Part shown: positions 25,822 through 34,490 of the stretch, in pieces
Layout: every line of letters starts with the position of its first letter
Position numbering within the stretch: the stretch's first letter is position 1
Source: Kumtagia sp044326205
GTDB lineage: Bacteria > Pseudomonadota > Alphaproteobacteria > Rhizobiales > Rhizobiaceae
Direction: 5' to 3'
Length of the DNA stretch: 64,000 bases
NCBI RefSeq assembly: GCF_044326205.1
Contig: NZ_JBIRCY010000024.1
Location: 1 to 64,000, forward strand
The notes under the pieces: generated by a model
What the model saw: the letters and a program-made list of their open reading frames with translations, nothing else
Told to the model about the DNA's origin: nothing
Database searches by the model: none
Program-made: the position numbers and the translations under genes

Positions 25822-26727
25822 TCAAACTGGATTGGCCACGAATTCTCCTCCGCCGCGGCAGTCCTTCAGGTAGTGCAGCGACCGTACCTGCCCGGTGATC
25901 TCGAGTGCGCCGCGGTAGACCGGGTCGTGCCAGCCTTCGATGTCGATCGCGCCGCGATAGCCGGCGAGGCGCAGCTCGCTGATCACGCGCGTCCAGTCGC
26001 TGTCACCGAAACCCGGCGTGCGCATCTGCACGAAGGGATGCTTGCCGAAGACGCCGTGCTCGCGCACCACGTCCCAGCGCACCGTAGCGTCCTTGCCGTG
26101 CACGTGGAAGATTTTCGGCGCCCATTTGCGGATCTGAGGGATGGGGTCGATTAGATAGACGAGCTGATGGCAGGGCTCCCATTCGAGGCCGAGATTGTCG
26201 TCCGGCAACTCGTTGAACATCAGCTCCCAGGCGTCGGGATTGTGCGCGATATTCCAGTCGCCGCTCGACCAATTGCCGTCCATCGCGCAGTTCTCGAAGG
26301 CGATGCGTACGCCCTTGTCCGCCGCGCGCTTGGCGAGCCTGCCCCATACCTCACGGAAGCGCGGCAGGCTGTCGGTGAGCGGTTTGCCGCGAACGCGTCC
26401 GGTGAAGCCGCTGACGGTGTCGGTGCCGAACAGATGCGCGTTGTCGATGACTGTTTCCCAGGCGGCGAGCACCTCGCGGTCGGTGTCGCCGTTCTCCAAG
26501 GGATTGCCGAACACACCGATGGAGCTGATGATGACGTCGGCATCGCCGATCGCCTCGCGCAGCTCGCCGGCTAGCCGGGACAGGTCCTTGCCGCCAAGCG
26601 TCTGCCAGAAAAAGGGCTGGATGCTCTCGAAGCCGAGCGGCAGGATCTGCCGGACATAGGCGGCCGGGTCATCGAGATTGGCCCGCACCATCGTGCCGAT
26701 CCGGATGTCGAGAAGCGGGTTCGGCAT
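25822..26727 (-). CDS. Sugar phosphate isomerase/epimerase-like TIM-barrel protein
   Basis: This 301-residue AP_endonuc_2/xylose-isomerase-like TIM barrel has metal-site candidates Glu in IAFENCAMDG, Glu/His in LGLEWEPCHQLV, His in IFHVHGKDATVRWD and Glu in GAIDIEGWHDP. This pattern resembles IolE/IolI, EboC and D-psicose-3-epimerase-like enzymes acting on keto-sugars or inososes. It begins 3 nt after the stop of the dehydrogenase gene, so the two are co-translated. A dehydrogenase plus isomerase suggests oxidation of the imported sugar to a keto form followed by isomerisation or dehydration (inference). Confidence 0.88.
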   Translation of the reverse strand: MPNPLLDIRIGTMVRANLDDPAAYVRQILPLGFESIQPFFWQTLGGKDLSRLAGELREAIGDADVIISSIGVFGNPLENGDTDREVLAAWETVIDNAHLFGTDTVSGFTGRVRGKPLTDSLPRFREVWGRLAKRAADKGVRIAFENCAMDGNWSSGDWNIAHNPDAWELMFNELPDDNLGLEWEPCHQLVYLIDPIPQIRKWAPKIFHVHGKDATVRWDVVREHGVFGKHPFVQMRTPGFGDSDWTRVISELRLAGYRGAIDIEGWHDPVYRGALEITGQVRSLHYLKDCRGGGEFVANPV

Positions 26728-26730
26728 GGG

Positions 26731-27759
26731 TCATGTGTCCTGCGTAATGTCGACTCGACGCCCGGTCTCCGCACTTTCGATCGCGGCGAAGACCATGCCG
26801 AGGCTCTTGATGTTGTCGGCGCCGCGCGTTTCCGGCTCGGTGCCGCTTTCGACGGCACGGACGAAATCCTGGATGACACCGAGATGGCCGCCGACCCGCT
26901 CGCTCTGGTCGAGCGGCGGCACCTCGATCGGTTCGACTCGGTCGAACAGACCTTCGCGCTCCGACCGCGCGACCTCGGCTTTCAGCCCATCGAAACCATT
27001 CCAGACGAGGCTGCCGCGCTCGCCAATGATGCGCCAGCCGGCCTCCCAGCTCGAGCGGAAGCCATCGGCGCACCAGCTTCCGCGATAGGTGAAAACCTTG
27101 CCGCCGCCGAACTCGAAGACGGCGGTCGCCGACGAGCCGTGCGTGTACCAGGAATTGGCGGGCTCCCATTCGAGGCAGAAGGCGCGCTTCGGGTCGCCGT
27201 TCACCATGTATCGCGCGGCGTCGAAGGTGTGGATCGCCATGTCGAGCAGCAGCACATGGCGCATCTCCTCGCGAAATCCGCCGAAGTGCGGCGCGACGAA
27301 GAAGTCGGCGTGAATGCTGGTGGGGGCGCCAATCGCGCCGGAATCGAGAAAGCGCCGGATGCGCCGGACATTGGCGACATAGCGGCGGTTCTGCACGACA
27401 GCGTGAACACGGCCCGCCTGCCGCGCGCGTTCTACAATGGCGCGGGCGTTTTCGGGACTGTCGGCGAGCGGCTTCTCGGTGAGCAGGTGGCAGTTGTGCG
27501 AGAGCGCTGAGAACGCCACTTCGCGCCGCGCCGCTGGCACGACCACGTCGAACACCGCCTGTGGCTTGGTCCGGTCGAGCACCGCGTCGAGGTTCGTGCC
27601 GATGACGACGCCGTTGAGCTCATATTCGCGGGCACGCGCCTTCGCCCGGTCGGCGTCGAGATCGACCAGGCCGACGACAGCTATTCCGGGAACCTCTCTG
27701 GCGGCATCGAGCCAGGCCTTGCTCATGGCTCCGCAGCCGACGAGGACGACATTCATCAT
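26731..27759 (-). CDS. Gfo/Idh/MocA-family NAD(P)-dependent sugar dehydrogenase
   Basis: This 342-residue protein has the Rossmann motif VVLVGCGAMSKAWLDAA (4-20) and the family signature LLTEKPLADSPENARAIVE, with the catalytic Lys of EKP. The substrate-domain motif LLLDMAIHTFDAARYM has the conserved Asp/His. A GGGAGGAG ribosome site fixes the start at ATG 27759; the frame remains open upstream through the operator region but has no ribosome site there. It is the first gene of the minus-strand sugar operon, facing four LacI-type operators. Confidence 0.92.
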   Translation of the reverse strand: MMNVVLVGCGAMSKAWLDAAREVPGIAVVGLVDLDADRAKARAREYELNGVVIGTNLDAVLDRTKPQAVFDVVVPAARREVAFSALSHNCHLLTEKPLADSPENARAIVERARQAGRVHAVVQNRRYVANVRRIRRFLDSGAIGAPTSIHADFFVAPHFGGFREEMRHVLLLDMAIHTFDAARYMVNGDPKRAFCLEWEPANSWYTHGSSATAVFEFGGGKVFTYRGSWCADGFRSSWEAGWRIIGERGSLVWNGFDGLKAEVARSEREGLFDRVEPIEVPPLDQSERVGGHLGVIQDFVRAVESGTEPETRGADNIKSLGMVFAAIESAETGRRVDITQDT

Positions 27760-27807
27760 CCCAACGCTCCTCCCGCGCGGCCCCTCCAGGCCGTCATTCA
27801 CGGCTTT

Positions 27808-27864
27808 CCGTAAACGTTTTCCCGTAAACGTTTTCCCGTAAACGTTTTCCCGTAAACGTTTACG
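27808..27864. promoter_or_regulatory. Four tandem LacI-type operators with 14-bp period
   Basis: The core AAACGTTT occurs four times, with CpG centres at 27815/16, 27829/30, 27843/44 and 27857/58, exactly 14 bp apart. Each sits in CCGTAAACGTTTTC, and the last copy is the perfect palindrome CGTAAACGTTTACG (27851-27864). LacI-family regulators recognise palindromes with a central CG like these. The array lies between the divergent LacI gene (start 27973) and the sugar operon (start 27759), about 50 nt before the operon's first codon. Confidence 0.8.
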
Positions 27865-27972
27865 ACAACACACCTCATGCCGTAGAATGTCAATCGGTTT
27901 TTGCGAGTTCGCATAAAATCGACTTGGCCGGAACCTCCGCGAATGATAGCCGGAATCCGAGGAGTTTTACCT

Positions 27973-28998
27973 TTGGCGTCCAGCATTCACGATCTTGCGC
28001 GACACCTGAACATTTCTATCGGCACGGTTTCGCGCGCGCTAAACGGCCGCGCGGATGTCAACGCTGAAACGCGGCAGCGCGTGCTCGATGCCGCGCGCAA
28101 GTTGAACTACTCGCCGAACCAGTCGGGCCGCAATCTCCGCCGCGGCGCCACCCAGTCGATTGCCTTCATGCTGCAGCCGCATCCGGGCGATCAGCAATAT
28201 GGCGAGCCGTTCTTCATTCCGTTCCTCACTGGCTTGCAGGCGAAGCTTGCCGAACACGGACTCGACCTGATGGTCGTGATGGGCGCGCCTGGCGACTACC
28301 AGCAGGAGCGCCTGCGCCGCGTGGTGGAAACGCGCCGCGCCGACGCCGTCGTGCTTGCCGCGACCCGCCGCGAGGATGACCGCATCGACTATTTGACCGA
28401 GGTGGGCTTCCCTTTCGCTACGCTCGGTCGCAGCAAGTCCGGCGGCCGGTCCTATCCGTCCCTCGACCTCGACTTCGAGAAGGCGGGGTCCGATGCGGTT
28501 GATCGCCTCGCCTCGCGCGGTCACACACGGATCGCAGCCGTCCGCCCGTCGCATAATCTGAATTTCGGCTATCTCTTCATGGCGGGCTACCGCAAGGCAC
28601 TGAAGCGGCATGGCATCGATTTTAATCCCCAATTGACAGCAGCCGGTTCCATCAACGAGTCCGGCGGCTACGCGGTGACGCCAGACCTGATGCGTGCCAA
28701 AAAACCGCCGACCGCGATCATTTTCAACAACGATGCGATGGCTCTCGGCGGTTGCCGGGCATTGGTCGAGATGGGCTTGCAGCCTGGCAAGGACGTGGCA
28801 GTGGTTGTCATCGTCGACACGGCGCTCTGCCGCTATTACTCACCATCGCTCACTGCCTTCCGTCCGGCGCTGGAGCCGCTGGGCCGGCGGCTCGCGGAGA
28901 TGCTGTTGCAGTCCATGCCGGCCTTCGCGGGGCCTGAGGGCGCAAAGATCATCCGCGAGGTCTGGCCGCTGGAACTCGTCGTTCGTGATAGTGACTAG
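27973..28998 (+). CDS. LacI-family transcriptional regulator
   Basis: This protein of about 341 residues has the LacI helix-turn-helix and hinge (SSIHDLARHLNISIGTVSRA, then NYSPNQSGRNLRRGATQSIA) and a periplasmic-binding-protein-like effector domain (about 60-340). TTG 27973 is preferred because GAGGAG lies 8 nt upstream and the HTH begins right after it; ATG 27943 is ten codons earlier with no good ribosome site. It is divergent from the sugar operon, and the four operators sit between them. Repression released by the imported sugar or its first oxidation product is the likely logic. Confidence 0.93.
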   Translation: MASSIHDLARHLNISIGTVSRALNGRADVNAETRQRVLDAARKLNYSPNQSGRNLRRGATQSIAFMLQPHPGDQQYGEPFFIPFLTGLQAKLAEHGLDLMVVMGAPGDYQQERLRRVVETRRADAVVLAATRREDDRIDYLTEVGFPFATLGRSKSGGRSYPSLDLDFEKAGSDAVDRLASRGHTRIAAVRPSHNLNFGYLFMAGYRKALKRHGIDFNPQLTAAGSINESGGYAVTPDLMRAKKPPTAIIFNNDAMALGGCRALVEMGLQPGKDVAVVVIVDTALCRYYSPSLTAFRPALEPLGRRLAEMLLQSMPAFAGPEGAKIIREVWPLELVVRDSD

Positions 28999-29014
28999 CC
29001 GGTCGCCTTTAACA

Positions 29015-29038
29015 GTTTGCGGCCTGAAGGCCGCAAAC
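29015..29038. terminator. Bidirectional hairpin between convergent regulators
   Basis: GTTTGCGGCC-TGAA-GGCCGCAAAC is a perfect 10-bp stem with a tetraloop between the LacI gene (+, ends 28998) and the GntR gene (-, ends 29089). T-rich bases precede it and A-rich bases follow, so it can work on both strands. Confidence 0.65.
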
Positions 29039-29088
29039 AAACCGCTCGATGCTCGAAGAAACCGCGGACGCAAAGGTTAGAGGCCCAA

Positions 29089-29976
29089 TCATTTTGCCAA
29101 CGATCGCAAGAGGGTGTTGCGCGCCGATCGCAAGTGCTTTCGGCACGCGGATTCGATCAAGCGACGGTTTCTGGACTGGAGCGCTTCAATATAGGCCAGA
29201 TGCTCCATGATGGCGGCCTTGTTGCGCTCCTTCTCGTCCGCCTTGTTCCACTGGTAGTGGTAGTGGAAGATGAGGGTGATGATATCGGAAAAATCGTCGA
29301 TGAACCGGTTTGGCGAGCTTTCGTTTACCAGCCGGTGGAAGCGGTTATCGAGGCTTGAAAAGTCGTGGTAGCGCACCTCGATGTTCTCCAACAGGTCAAT
29401 ATGCTGGTGCTTCAGCGCATCGAGGCGCCCCCACAAGGGCGATTCCCGTGGCAAGCTGGCAAAGAGGCGCGCGGATCGCAGCTCAAACATCACGCGTATC
29501 TCGAACAGCTCCAGCGCGAAGTCCTCCGTAAATCCCTCGAAGAGCCAGCCTGAATTCCTCTTCTTCTCGACGAGGCCGAAACGGCTGAATCGTATCAGAA
29601 ATTCCCGAATGCCATTGGTCGCTACGCCGAACAGTCGGGCAAGTTCCAACTCGTTGATCAGTGTGCCTGGCTTGATGCCGCCGCGCAGCATCCACTCCAT
29701 GAACTGCTGTTCGACATGCTCATTGCGCGGTGTCGTTTCAGGTCCGCTATAAAGATCGTCCTTACCGACCGGACGGCCTGGAATCTTTGTGCCGTCCTCC
29801 TGAACGACAATGCCGCGCCTCGTAAGTTCTCGCAGAACCTTGCGCACCGTGGTGCGGCTGACGCCGATCTTGCCCCGCAGCAGATTCTCCGACGGTAGTC
29901 CCGCAGCAAACTCGCCGTTGCCGAGCAATTGCAAGGTCGCGTTGAGCGCACTCTTGTAGACGGTATCCGGTTTCAT
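29089..29976 (-). CDS. GntR-family regulator with two winged-helix domains and FCD domain
   Basis: This 295-residue protein is unusual in having two GntR-type winged helices. The first (about 5-62) has GLPSENLLRGKIGVSRTTVR and VLRELTRRGIVVQEDG. The second (about 88-150) has IKPGTLINELELARLFGVAT and IREFLIRFSRFGLVEKKRN. A helical FCD-like domain (about 155-290) follows, with HRLVNESSPNRFIDDFSD. Ordinary FCD regulators have one winged helix. It is divergent from the sugar ABC operon starting at 30128, with AT-rich palindromes in the 151-bp gap, and probably controls that operon and itself. Confidence 0.85.
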   Translation of the reverse strand: MKPDTVYKSALNATLQLLGNGEFAAGLPSENLLRGKIGVSRTTVRKVLRELTRRGIVVQEDGTKIPGRPVGKDDLYSGPETTPRNEHVEQQFMEWMLRGGIKPGTLINELELARLFGVATNGIREFLIRFSRFGLVEKKRNSGWLFEGFTEDFALELFEIRVMFELRSARLFASLPRESPLWGRLDALKHQHIDLLENIEVRYHDFSSLDNRFHRLVNESSPNRFIDDFSDIITLIFHYHYQWNKADEKERNKAAIMEHLAYIEALQSRNRRLIESACRKHLRSARNTLLRSLAK

Positions 29977-30009
29977 AAGGGTGACTCGGGCGTGTCTTTT
30001 CCTGAAGAC

Positions 30010-30023
30010 TTTTATGCATAAAA
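30010..30023. promoter_or_regulatory. AT-rich palindrome, candidate GntR operator
   Basis: TTTTATGCATAAAA is a perfect 14-bp palindrome 34 nt upstream of the GntR start. A related TTTTATCGATACAAA (30056-30070) lies 46 bp further toward the divergent sugar operon. Their position in the short shared promoter region suggests regulator binding; no direct evidence exists. Confidence 0.4.
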
Positions 30024-30127
30024 AACAACTTGACGCAAATAGTTTGGACGTTGTCTTTTATCGATACAAAGCAATGACAAGAAACTTGTTGTGGTGCTGA
30101 AACCTTTGGGTTCGGCGGGGAGAGAAT

Positions 30128-31183
30128 TTGTCCGACGCTGGAGAAAGCGCTGGAGTAGGCATGAAGGCGCCCGTGCCGTCACGGAGTGTCGCGTCTGGCT
30201 CCTATTCCGGTCTCGACCTCGGATTGAGGCTGCTTGGGATTGGCCCGGCGCTTATCCTGATCACCCTGATTATCGTCCTAAGCTTTCTGTCTCCGGTCTT
30301 TCTCACACCGCGCAATGTCAGCAACATCCTGGCGCAGACGGCGGTCATCACCGTCGTGGCGATGGGGCAGCATCTCGTCATCCTGACGCGCGGTATTGAC
30401 CTGTCCGTCGGATCGAACCTTGCGCTTGCGTCTGTCGTGGGCGCGCTGTTGTTTCAGGCTGGCGGTTCGGCGACCGCGGTCATCATCGCGATGATCGTAT
30501 CCGGTGCGCTCGTCGGCGCGGTGAACGGGCTGTTCTACGTCTTTGGGCGACTGCCCCATCCATTCATCATCACGCTGGCGACGCTTAGCATCTGCAAAGG
30601 CATCGCACTGCAACTCGCCGACGGCCGCGCCATTCCGGGCATGCCGGAAGCGATCCGGGTGCTCGGCCGCAACGCCGTCTGGGGCCTGCCCGGCTCGGTT
30701 TTCGTGGTCATCGGCGTCGGCCTGCTGCTCCTGGTCCTCACCAGGACGATGGTATGGGGGCGCTGGATCTACGCGGTCGGCGGTCGGCCGGAAGCGGCCA
30801 TGGCGATGGGCATCCCAGTCAACTGGGTCCTCGTGTCGACTTATGTGATCTCGGGCACCTGCGCCGGCATCGGCGCGGTCATCCTTGCGGGCCGCACCGA
30901 TGCCGGATCACCGCTGTTCGGCAACCTGCTCGAACTCGACACCATCGCGGCCGTCATCATCGGCGGTGCGAGCTTCCTTGGCGGGCGTGGCCATCTCGGC
31001 CACGCGGTCATCGGCGCCATCATGATCGGCGTCATCCGAAACGCGCTCAACCTGCTCAACGTCGACATCTTCTTCCAGCTCATCGTCATCGGCGTCGTCA
31101 TCGTGATCGCAGTCGAATCCGACGTGCTGCGTAACTATCTGGAGGGCCGCGTCCGGGTCGCCCAGGCGGGGAGGGCGCAATGA
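30128..31183 (+). CDS. Sugar ABC transporter permease (RbsC family)
   Basis: This permease of about 351 residues carries the RbsC landmarks VAMGQHLVILTRGIDLSVGS, FGRLPHPFIITLATLSICKG, YAVGGRPEAAMAMGIPVNWV and IIGGASFLGGRGHLGHAVIG. It has about 9-10 membrane helices. The start is ambiguous: TTG 30128 has GGGGAG 5 nt upstream, ATG 30161 has GGAG 5 nt upstream, and both lie before the first helix. It is the first gene of an operon with an ATPase (ATGA overlap), a binding protein and a zinc dehydrogenase, divergent from the double-HTH GntR regulator. Confidence 0.92.
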   Translation: MSDAGESAGVGMKAPVPSRSVASGSYSGLDLGLRLLGIGPALILITLIIVLSFLSPVFLTPRNVSNILAQTAVITVVAMGQHLVILTRGIDLSVGSNLALASVVGALLFQAGGSATAVIIAMIVSGALVGAVNGLFYVFGRLPHPFIITLATLSICKGIALQLADGRAIPGMPEAIRVLGRNAVWGLPGSVFVVIGVGLLLLVLTRTMVWGRWIYAVGGRPEAAMAMGIPVNWVLVSTYVISGTCAGIGAVILAGRTDAGSPLFGNLLELDTIAAVIIGGASFLGGRGHLGHAVIGAIMIGVIRNALNLLNVDIFFQLIVIGVVIVIAVESDVLRNYLEGRVRVAQAGRAQ

Positions 31184-31959
31184 GCGCCGCCGTTCAGCCG
31201 CTTGCGGCCGCGGCCGAAAGGCCGGTCCTGTCGGTGCACGGCGCCGTCAAGCGCTTTGGCTCTGTGCTCGCCCTCGACGGCGTCGATCTGCAGGTGCGGC
31301 GCGGCGAGATCCTTGCGCTGCTCGGCGACAACGGCGCCGGCAAGTCGACGCTCATCAAGTGCATCAGTGGGCTGCACCATCTGGATTCCGGCTCGATCCA
31401 GCTCGACGGCCTCGAGACCGCGATACGCTCGCCCGCCGACGCCCGGTTTGCAGGCATCGAGACGGTCTATCAGGATCTTGCCCTCTTCGACAATCTGACG
31501 CCGGCCCAGAACTTCTTCGCCGGCCGCGAGATCGCTGGCCCGGCGTGGCTGCCGCGCGGGCTGCGCTTCCTCAGCAAGCGAAGCATGGACGCCGAGGCCA
31601 GGCAGGTCATAAGCCGGCTCAAGGTGACGCTGCCCAAGCTGGATGTCGTGGTGGCCAAGATGTCGGGCGGCCAGCGCCAGGCGATCGCGGTGGCGCGCTC
31701 CACGGTATTTGCCCGCAAAGTGGTGATCCTCGACGAGCCGACGGCGGCGCTCGGCCTGCGGGAATCGCGGCAGGTGCTCAATCTCGTGGCGACGCTGCGC
31801 GACCATGGCAACGCGGTGATCCTGATCACCCACAACATGGAACATGTCGTCGAACTCGCCGACCGCGCCATGGTGCTGCGGCAGGGACGGAAGGTCGGCG
31901 AACTCACACCGAACAGCAACAACAAGCAGGATCTGGTTGCGATGATCGTCGGAGCCTGA
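31180..31959 (+). CDS. Sugar ABC transporter ATPase
   Basis: This 259-residue single ABC module has Walker A GDNGAGKST (about 49-57), Q-loop VYQDLALFDNLTPAQNFF, signature MSGGQRQAIAVARS, Walker B VVILDEPTAALG and switch His in LITHNMEHV. It overlaps the permease stop by ATGA. It belongs to the same FrcA-like single-module class as the ATPase at 23919-24713, but the two are not close copies. Confidence 0.92.
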   Translation: MSAAVQPLAAAAERPVLSVHGAVKRFGSVLALDGVDLQVRRGEILALLGDNGAGKSTLIKCISGLHHLDSGSIQLDGLETAIRSPADARFAGIETVYQDLALFDNLTPAQNFFAGREIAGPAWLPRGLRFLSKRSMDAEARQVISRLKVTLPKLDVVVAKMSGGQRQAIAVARSTVFARKVVILDEPTAALGLRESRQVLNLVATLRDHGNAVILITHNMEHVVELADRAMVLRQGRKVGELTPNSNNKQDLVAMIVGA

Positions 31960-32046
31960 GCCTGAAGGGATTGCGGGCGCATCCGCGCGCGCAACTGGCC
32001 GACACGGCTTCCATCGGAAGGCGGGCCATTATCCAGGGAGGTGAAC

Positions 32047-32964
32047 ATGAAACTGAGACATGCACTTTTGGGAGGCCTGGCGGCCGCGGCTGTGCTCGCG
32101 TCGCCTTCTTTCGCGGCCGACAAGCTCAAGGTCGGTCTGATAACGAAGTTCCCGGTTCCGTTCTTTTCGACGATCGAGGACGCCGCGAAGAAATACGCGG
32201 CTGACAACAATGTCGAGTTGGTCGTCGGCCAGGGGCAGTCGGCCACCGACATCGAGGGGCAGATCGCTCTGATCGAATCCATGGTCACCCAGGGCGTGCA
32301 GGGCATCGCCATCACGCCCGTCGATCCGACCGTGGCGCCGGCGCTCGACAAGGCAGTCGCGGCGGGAGTCAAGGTGGTGCTGATCGACAACAGCATTCCC
32401 GACTGGAAAGGCCAGACGGCGCTGGTGTCGACCAACAACCTCAATGGGGGTCGCATTGCCGGCGAATATCTGAAGACCGTCCTGAAGGATGGCGACAAGA
32501 TCGGCATCCTCGAAGGCGTGCCGGGCGTTCCGGCGCTCGACGACCGCGTCAACGGCATGAAGGAAGGCCTCGGCGGCCTGAAGGTGGAGATCGTCGGCAA
32601 GGGCGCCACGAACTGCACGCAGGAACTCGGCACCTCGGTCGCCGAGGACATCCTGACCGCCAATCCCGACCTCAAGGCGATCTATTCCGCATGCGGTCCG
32701 CCTGCGGCGGGTGCCGCGCAGGCCATCGCCAATGCCGGCATCGCCAACGACAAGTTCATACTCGTCGGCTTCGACGCCTGCTGCGGAGAGCTGGAGGCGA
32801 TCAAGTCCGGGGTCGAGGATGCGACCGTAGCGCAGTTCCCCGCCAAGATGGGTGAACTCGGGATCGACACGGTCGTCAAGGCGATCAAGGGGGAAAAGGT
32901 GGAAGCAAATGTCGACACCGGCGCCGGCCTGGTGACGGCGGCCAACGTCAAGGACTTCGAATAG
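32047..32964 (+). CDS. Periplasmic sugar-binding protein
   Basis: This 305-residue RbsB-type protein has a signal peptide ending near SPSFA-ADK (residue 23-24), followed by KVGLITKFPVPFFSTIEDAA and the Peripla_BP_4 fold to the C-terminus. ATG 32047 is well spaced from GGGAGG; an in-frame GTG two codons earlier overlaps that site. An 87-nt gap separates it from the ATPase and it is followed by a GC-rich hairpin, a usual way to make binding protein in excess. The ligand is unknown but should be the substrate or precursor of the downstream zinc dehydrogenase. Confidence 0.92.
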   Translation: MKLRHALLGGLAAAAVLASPSFAADKLKVGLITKFPVPFFSTIEDAAKKYAADNNVELVVGQGQSATDIEGQIALIESMVTQGVQGIAITPVDPTVAPALDKAVAAGVKVVLIDNSIPDWKGQTALVSTNNLNGGRIAGEYLKTVLKDGDKIGILEGVPGVPALDDRVNGMKEGLGGLKVEIVGKGATNCTQELGTSVAEDILTANPDLKAIYSACGPPAAGAAQAIANAGIANDKFILVGFDACCGELEAIKSGVEDATVAQFPAKMGELGIDTVVKAIKGEKVEANVDTGAGLVTAANVKDFE

Positions 32965-32971
32965 TTCGCCC

Positions 32972-33002
32972 ACCGGCCCGACGGCGCCGCCGCCGGGCCG
33001 GT
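32972..33002 (+). terminator. GC-rich hairpin after the binding-protein gene
   Basis: ACCGGCCCG and CGGGCCGGT pair perfectly over 9 bp with a 13-nt GC-rich loop, 7 nt after the stop codon. It may attenuate read-through into the dehydrogenase gene or protect the binding-protein mRNA. Confidence 0.5.
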
Positions 33003-33044
33003 TGGTTCGACAACCAATGCATCGCAGGAGGGGACGCCGCCCAC

Positions 33045-34082
33045 ATGAACGCCAGCGTGAACATCGTCCGATGCGTCGCCCCAGGAGAGCTTGAGTTCAC
33101 CGCCCACTCCGCGCTCGGCAGTCCGCCGGAAGGATGGGCACTGATCGATGTCGCCCATGTCGGCATCTGCGGCACCGACTATCACATCTTCGAGGGCAAG
33201 CATCCGTTTCTGGCCTATCCGCGCGTTATGGGCCATGAAGTTTCGGGCATTGTCTCCGAGATCAATGGACCCGCCGCCGTGTCTGTCGGACAGGACGTCA
33301 TCATCAATCCCTACCTGTCGTGTGGAGCGTGTGTCGCGTGCCGCCAGGGGAAGCCCAACTGCTGTGTTTCGATCCAGGTGCTCGGCGTGCATTGTGACGG
33401 TGCCATGAGCGAGCAGATACTGGTTCCCGTAGCGAACCTGCTGCCGACCGGAGGCCTGTCGCTGATCGAGGCCGCGACGGTCGAATTCCTGGCTATCGGC
33501 GCTCACGCGGTGCGCAGGTCCATGGGCGTTCCGGGGAGTCGCGCGCTGGTGATCGGCGCCGGGCCGATAGGTCTTGGCACAGCGCTGTTCGCCCGAATCG
33601 CGAAACAACAAGTGACCATCATGGACGTTAGTACGGAGCGGCTGGCCTTTGCCGCGCGGCAGCTCTGTTTCCTCGTCATCGACGCGTCGAAAGGGCAGGT
33701 TCTCGAAAACGTAACCGAGCGAACCGTCGGAACGGGTTTCGACGTCGTCTACGACGCAACGGGGAACAGCCGTTCGATGCAGGCTGCCTTCGCCTATGTC
33801 GCGCATGGCGGCGTCCTGGTCATGGTCAGCGTCGTCCAGGACGACATCACCTTCTCGGACCCGGAATTCCACAAGCGGGAAATGATGCTGATCGGCAGCC
33901 GCAACGCCACAAACGCCGATTTCGAGCACGTCGTCGCGTCGATCCGCGCGGGCAAGATACCGGTCGACCGGCTTGTCACGCATCGCACGACGCTGCGCGA
34001 CAGCCCGCGCGACATCGCACTCTGGGCACATGAAAAGGACGGTCTGATCAAGGCCATGATCGATGTCCGAGGCACGCGCTGA
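33045..34082 (+). CDS. Zinc-dependent medium-chain alcohol/polyol dehydrogenase
   Basis: This 345-residue MDR enzyme has the catalytic Zn ligand Cys in VGICGTDYHIFEGKHP and His-Glu in VMGHEVSG. The structural zinc loop CGACVACRQGKPNCC has four Cys, and the Rossmann motif is VIGAGPIGLGTALF. The family includes sorbitol, galactitol, L-galactonate and L-threonine dehydrogenases. Its place behind a sugar ABC transporter suggests that it oxidises the imported polyol or sugar acid. It is probably the last intact gene of the operon, since the next frame is a degraded fragment. Confidence 0.9.
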   Translation: MNASVNIVRCVAPGELEFTAHSALGSPPEGWALIDVAHVGICGTDYHIFEGKHPFLAYPRVMGHEVSGIVSEINGPAAVSVGQDVIINPYLSCGACVACRQGKPNCCVSIQVLGVHCDGAMSEQILVPVANLLPTGGLSLIEAATVEFLAIGAHAVRRSMGVPGSRALVIGAGPIGLGTALFARIAKQQVTIMDVSTERLAFAARQLCFLVIDASKGQVLENVTERTVGTGFDVVYDATGNSRSMQAAFAYVAHGGVLVMVSVVQDDITFSDPEFHKREMMLIGSRNATNADFEHVVASIRAGKIPVDRLVTHRTTLRDSPRDIALWAHEKDGLIKAMIDVRGTR

Positions 34083-34435
34083 CGGATGCCGGCACTGTTT
34101 CTCTCGACGCGCTGGGCATTTGCCGGCGCGGCGTCCGCAACGTGCTCGCCCATTTCGGTATCCTGCCGCCCACGGGCAAGCCGCGGCAGGCAAAGCCGGA
34201 AAACATCCTGCGCATACCGGGCCATGACGGCTATGTGCTGGCGACGAGTTCGGGCGTGTTCGAGCCGTTCCATAGGCTGGGCACGCCGGTGCGCGCCGGT
34301 CAGGAGGCAGGGCGTATCCACAATCTCGGCGATCCGGCGCGCACCGGAGACGCTCCACTACGCGGCGGACGGGATCGTGTATGGCATCCGCGCGCCGCTT
34401 TCCGCATCGACGGCAAGGCGCGGGCCGAATTGTGA
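34083..34435 (+). pseudogene. Succinylglutamate desuccinylase/aspartoacylase-family C-terminal remnant
   Basis: One frame reads DALGICRRGVRNVLAHFGIL, then ENILRIPGHDGYVLATSSGV and FHRLGTPVRAGQEAGRIH. This is the C-terminal beta-rich part of AstE/AspA (M14-like) deacylases. Near 34330 the match moves to another frame (PETLHYAADGIVYGIRAP) and then returns, so at least one frameshift is present. The N-terminal zinc-binding two-thirds is absent; the fragment abuts the dehydrogenase stop. It is non-functional. Confidence 0.6.
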
Positions 34436-34490
34436 CGAAGAATGGAGTTCGATGAATCGTTCCGCGGTGTCGGGACCACACCGGATCAGA

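Noticed and set aside
27808..27864. Short regular repeats considered as a CRISPR remnant
   Set aside because: The unit is only 14 bp with no unique spacers, and each unit is a LacI-type palindrome next to a LacI gene.
32682..34481. Minus-strand open frame over the zinc dehydrogenase
   Set aside because: It is antisense to a clear MDR dehydrogenase and the AstE-like remnant and gives no homology.
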